Source: Sinomicrobium soli (GTDB lineage Bacteria; Bacteroidota; Bacteroidia; Flavobacteriales; Flavobacteriaceae). From it: a stretch of DNA of 64,000 nucleotides. The stretch is taken from positions 62,001 to 126,000 of the forward strand of contig NZ_QLNV01000002.1 of the NCBI RefSeq assembly GCF_003285545.1, given 5' to 3'. Shown in pieces: positions 61,472 through 64,000 of the stretch (position 1 is the stretch's first letter; every line of letters begins with the position of its first letter). The notes under the pieces were generated by a model. It had not been told where the DNA came from. It saw only the letters and a list, made by a program, of their open reading frames with translations, and made no database searches. Both the position numbers and the translations under genes were made by a program.

Positions 61472-64000
61472 TTACAATTCCAGGTTGATCCCGAACACCA
61501 GTTGCCGTGTCATGGGAAAGCTCAGGTTTCCGCCCCTTTCGGGATCGTAGGGGTCTATTTTGCTAAATACGAAATAATTCTTGGCCGTGGCATAACAGCG
61601 AAGCTTTGATATTTTCAGGTATTCCGTTACAGCCTGCGGAAAGCTATATGCCAGGGTAATATCCCTGATCTTCACAAAAGAACCGTCTACATATTGCAGG
61701 GTAGAATAGTATTGCGTACTTGCCCTGCTGGTCCCTGCATCCGGCCTGGGATAGGCATTGGTAGGATTTTCCGGGGTCCAGTAATCTACCTTCGGCCCGT
61801 TCTCCAGGGCATCTATCTTATAGGAGCCCGCAGCTTCGCTGATAATGGTCTGCCCCTGCCGTGCATACACAAAGACATTAAGTTCCAGCCCCTTATAGCT
61901 AAACCTGTTATTAAAGCCCAGGGTGTAATCCGGTACGGTACTGCCTATGATCTCCCTGTCTTCCGGGGTGATCACCCCGTCCCCGTCCCGGTCCATCACC
62001 TTTATGTCTCCCGGGTCCTGCCCGTAGGACTCCGCCTCCCCGGCTTCGTCCAGCTGCCATATCCCTACTTTTCTGTAATCGTAAAAAGACGAAATGGGAG
62101 ACCCTACAAACCAGCCGTTGGCCAGGTCCCTGTCGCCTTCGGGAAGCTCCCTGATCTCTTCCTTATTGGTCGTAAAGGTAATATCGGAACTCCAGCCGAA
62201 ACCGTTGTCCTGCGAAACGATGTTCAAGGTACTGATATAAAGTTCCAGTCCCCTGTTACGGGTTTTCCCGATATTGTCCCAGGCCGTACTGAACCCGGAA
62301 GACGTAGGCAATGCCCTTTGCATGAGAAGGTCGCTGGTATTCTGCTGGTAAAGATCGAGAGACCCGGAGATCCTGTTATTGAAAAAACCGAAATCCAGCC
62401 CCAGGTTGGTCGTTGCGGTAGTCTCCCAGCTCAGGTTACCGGAAGCTATGAGCGACGGGTAATAACCGAATGCCGGGCTTTCATCCGTGCCCTGGTCATA
62501 GGCATAGGTACTTTTGGAAAGGCTCCCGAGAGTCTGGTAGGGCGACACCGCACTGTTACCGGATATCCCGTAACTCACCCTGGCTTTCAGCTGGGAAATG
62601 GTATTGTTTTCCTTCAGGAAGTTTTCTTCCTTCAGGACCCACGAAAATGCTGCAGAAGGAAAATATCCCCACTTGTTGCCCGGGGCAAGTACCGAAGAAC
62701 CATCGGCTCTCATCAGGAGGGTAACCAGGTATTTATCGGCATACTTATAATTTAACCTGCCGAAAAAAGATGCCAGTTGTTTTTCTTCAAGGCTGCTGTT
62801 TACACGCACCTGGGTCTGCAATCCGCCAAGGTTGTGAAACAGCATGGTGGCCGATGCAAGGTCCCTTCCTTCGGCCATATAATTTTCTTCCACCGTTTTC
62901 CAGATACTGGTTCCGAGCAGGCCGGATATTTCATGTTTTCCGGCGGTATACGTATAATTGGCAAAATTCTCCCAGGTAGTGCGGTTAAAGGTCCCGTTTT
63001 CTGCCCGGGCCAGCGACAGTCCGTCTGCCCCTACTTCCAGGGTATTGGTAGCGGAAAATATACCTCTGCGGAAATTCATATGGTCTATCCCGAGACGGGA
63101 CGTGAACGTAAGGTTTTCAACCGGGGTCCAGTCGAGGCTGATGTTCCCGAAAAAACGCTTGTTGTCTTCATTGTCCGTATAATTTCCCGGTTGCTGGTCT
63201 GCCAGCGGGTTCAGGGTAGAACTATCTCCGACGGGAAACGTAATCACATTTCCCTCATCGTCATAGGGCCTGCCCAGCGGGCTCATCTTGTTGGCCTGGT
63301 TGAGCGGGTCCCTCCTCCGGTCGTGGTCTTTCACGGTATACATTATGTTGGTGGAAAGTTTCAGGTTGTCGAGCACCTTGTGGTCTACGGTCAAACGCCC
63401 GCTGTAACGGTCCAGGTTATCATTTTCTAAAAGACCTTCTTCCCGGAAGTATTCCATGGAGAAATAGTACGTGGTCTTTTCAGACCCCCCGGAAACGCTT
63501 ACCTGGTGGTTTTGCTGGCTCCCGGTTCCCAGAAGCCGGTCTGCCCAGTCGGTCCAGATCCCGTTCTGAAAATTTTCCAGTTGTGTGGGGTTAAAGATAT
63601 TGGCATCATCTTCCGGACCGCTCCATTCCCCTACGGTCCTTCTCGATTCCCTCCTGAGCTGTACCCATTCGGGGCCGCTCATAATATCGGCATATCCCCC
63701 GAGGCTCTGCACACTGTAATAACTATTCAGGGAAACCTTACTTTTCCCCGAACGTCCCCTTTTGGTGGTAATAAGCACCACGCCGTTCGCTCCCAGCGTA
63801 CCGTAAATAGCCGTTGCGGAAGCATCCTTAAGAATTTCCACCGAAGCGATATCATTCGGGTTCACATCGAGTGTGGAACCATAGATCATCCCGTCTACCA
63901 CGACCAGCGGACCGTTATCGGCATTCAGGGAACGGTTCCCGCGAATGGAAAAATTGAGTCCCGCCCCGGCCTGCCCGCTGGTTTTTGTAAGATCGACCCC
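61472..64000 (-). CDS. SusC-type TonB-linked receptor (N-terminus beyond right edge)
   Basis: The frame runs from the stop at 61472 to the window edge (843 codons) without interruption; the true start lies to the right. An in-frame GTG at 63901 is internal to the plug. The visible part has SGQAGAGLNFSIRGNRSL, VEILKDASATAIYGTLGANGVVLITTKRG, then the barrel with SSVLAPGNKWGYFPSAAFSW and the C-terminal ISKLRCYATAKNYFVFSKIDPYDPE to LVFGINLEL. It imports oligosaccharides with SusD for GH105/GH43/CE12 processing. The STN domain, if any, is out of view. Confidence 0.95.
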   Translation of the reverse strand, partial: GVDLTKTSGQAGAGLNFSIRGNRSLNADNGPLVVVDGMIYGSTLDVNPNDIASVEILKDASATAIYGTLGANGVVLITTKRGRSGKSKVSLNSYYSVQSLGGYADIMSGPEWVQLRRESRRTVGEWSGPEDDANIFNPTQLENFQNGIWTDWADRLLGTGSQQNHQVSVSGGSEKTTYYFSMEYFREEGLLENDNLDRYSGRLTVDHKVLDNLKLSTNIMYTVKDHDRRRDPLNQANKMSPLGRPYDDEGNVITFPVGDSSTLNPLADQQPGNYTDNEDNKRFFGNISLDWTPVENLTFTSRLGIDHMNFRRGIFSATNTLEVGADGLSLARAENGTFNRTTWENFANYTYTAGKHEISGLLGTSIWKTVEENYMAEGRDLASATMLFHNLGGLQTQVRVNSSLEEKQLASFFGRLNYKYADKYLVTLLMRADGSSVLAPGNKWGYFPSAAFSWVLKEENFLKENNTISQLKARVSYGISGNSAVSPYQTLGSLSKSTYAYDQGTDESPAFGYYPSLIASGNLSWETTATTNLGLDFGFFNNRISGSLDLYQQNTSDLLMQRALPTSSGFSTAWDNIGKTRNRGLELYISTLNIVSQDNGFGWSSDITFTTNKEEIRELPEGDRDLANGWFVGSPISSFYDYRKVGIWQLDEAGEAESYGQDPGDIKVMDRDGDGVITPEDREIIGSTVPDYTLGFNNRFSYKGLELNVFVYARQGQTIISEAAGSYKIDALENGPKVDYWTPENPTNAYPRPDAGTSRASTQYYSTLQYVDGSFVKIRDITLAYSFPQAVTEYLKISKLRCYATAKNYFVFSKIDPYDPERGGNLSFPMTRQLVFGINLEL

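Noticed and set aside
63901-63903. GTG at 63901 as start of the right-edge susC gene
   Set aside because: The frame is open to the window edge and encodes conserved plug sequence upstream of this codon.

Overview
The window looks like a chromosomal segment of a Flavobacteriaceae-type member of the Bacteroidota. The evidence is SusC/SusD pairs, an ECF sigma/FecR pair, DUF3822, a Bacteroidota-type Hcp, ATG starts without Shine-Dalgarno sequences, and several -7 boxes of the flavobacterial form TAnnTTTG. No rRNA, tRNA, CRISPR array, integrase or insertion sequence was seen.

Positions 1-17600 form an L-fucose locus. It holds a partial SusC, an AraB-type sugar kinase, L-fucose isomerase, a secreted esterase, a LacI regulator, an L-rhamnose/L-fucose mutarotase-family protein, a FucP transporter, an SDR dehydrogenase, a decayed GH95 fucosidase, a GH29 fucosidase, a lactonase, an FAH-family hydrolase, a second SDR, a UxaA-type dehydratase and an AraC regulator. 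It therefore encodes parts of two routes: the isomerase/kinase route and a complete-looking oxidative route (dehydrogenase, lactonase, dehydratase, dehydrogenase, diketo-acid hydrolase) expected to give pyruvate and lactate. A near-palindromic motif centred on ACGATTAAG lies upstream of lacI, the esterase, fucI and, more weakly, fucP. It is the likely LacI-family operator.

Positions 17800-46300 are mostly housekeeping and general genes: RecQ, a short SSB, a KdsB / HAD / KdnB-like group for Kdo or 8-amino-Kdo, DUF4126, a RecD-like helicase, a flavobacterial protein plus DUF3822 plus RsmD, an M1 peptidase, a BtuF/FecCD-type ABC importer, RmuC, a thioesterase, a SatD-like regulator with DUF3307, an orphan Hcp, a lactonase-fold protein, a ClC channel/antiporter, an alpha/beta hydrolase, a lipoprotein, P5C dehydrogenase and a TonB-dependent receptor. 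The most striking regulatory structure is upstream of the SatD-like gene: three CGATA-N8-TATCG palindromes repeated every 28 bp, with a fourth half-site in phase, lying across the presumed promoter.

Positions 46300-55900 hold two copies of a Bacteroidota intergenic repeat, then an ECF sigma factor, FecR, STN-containing SusC, SusD, a phosphodiester-glycosidase-domain lipoprotein and a TIG/NHL-repeat lipoprotein. This is a regulated uptake locus with no classical glycoside hydrolase.

Positions 55950-64000 (minus strand) are a pectin/rhamnogalacturonan-type PUL: SusC (cut by the window edge), SusD, GH105, GH43 and a CE12-like acetylesterase.
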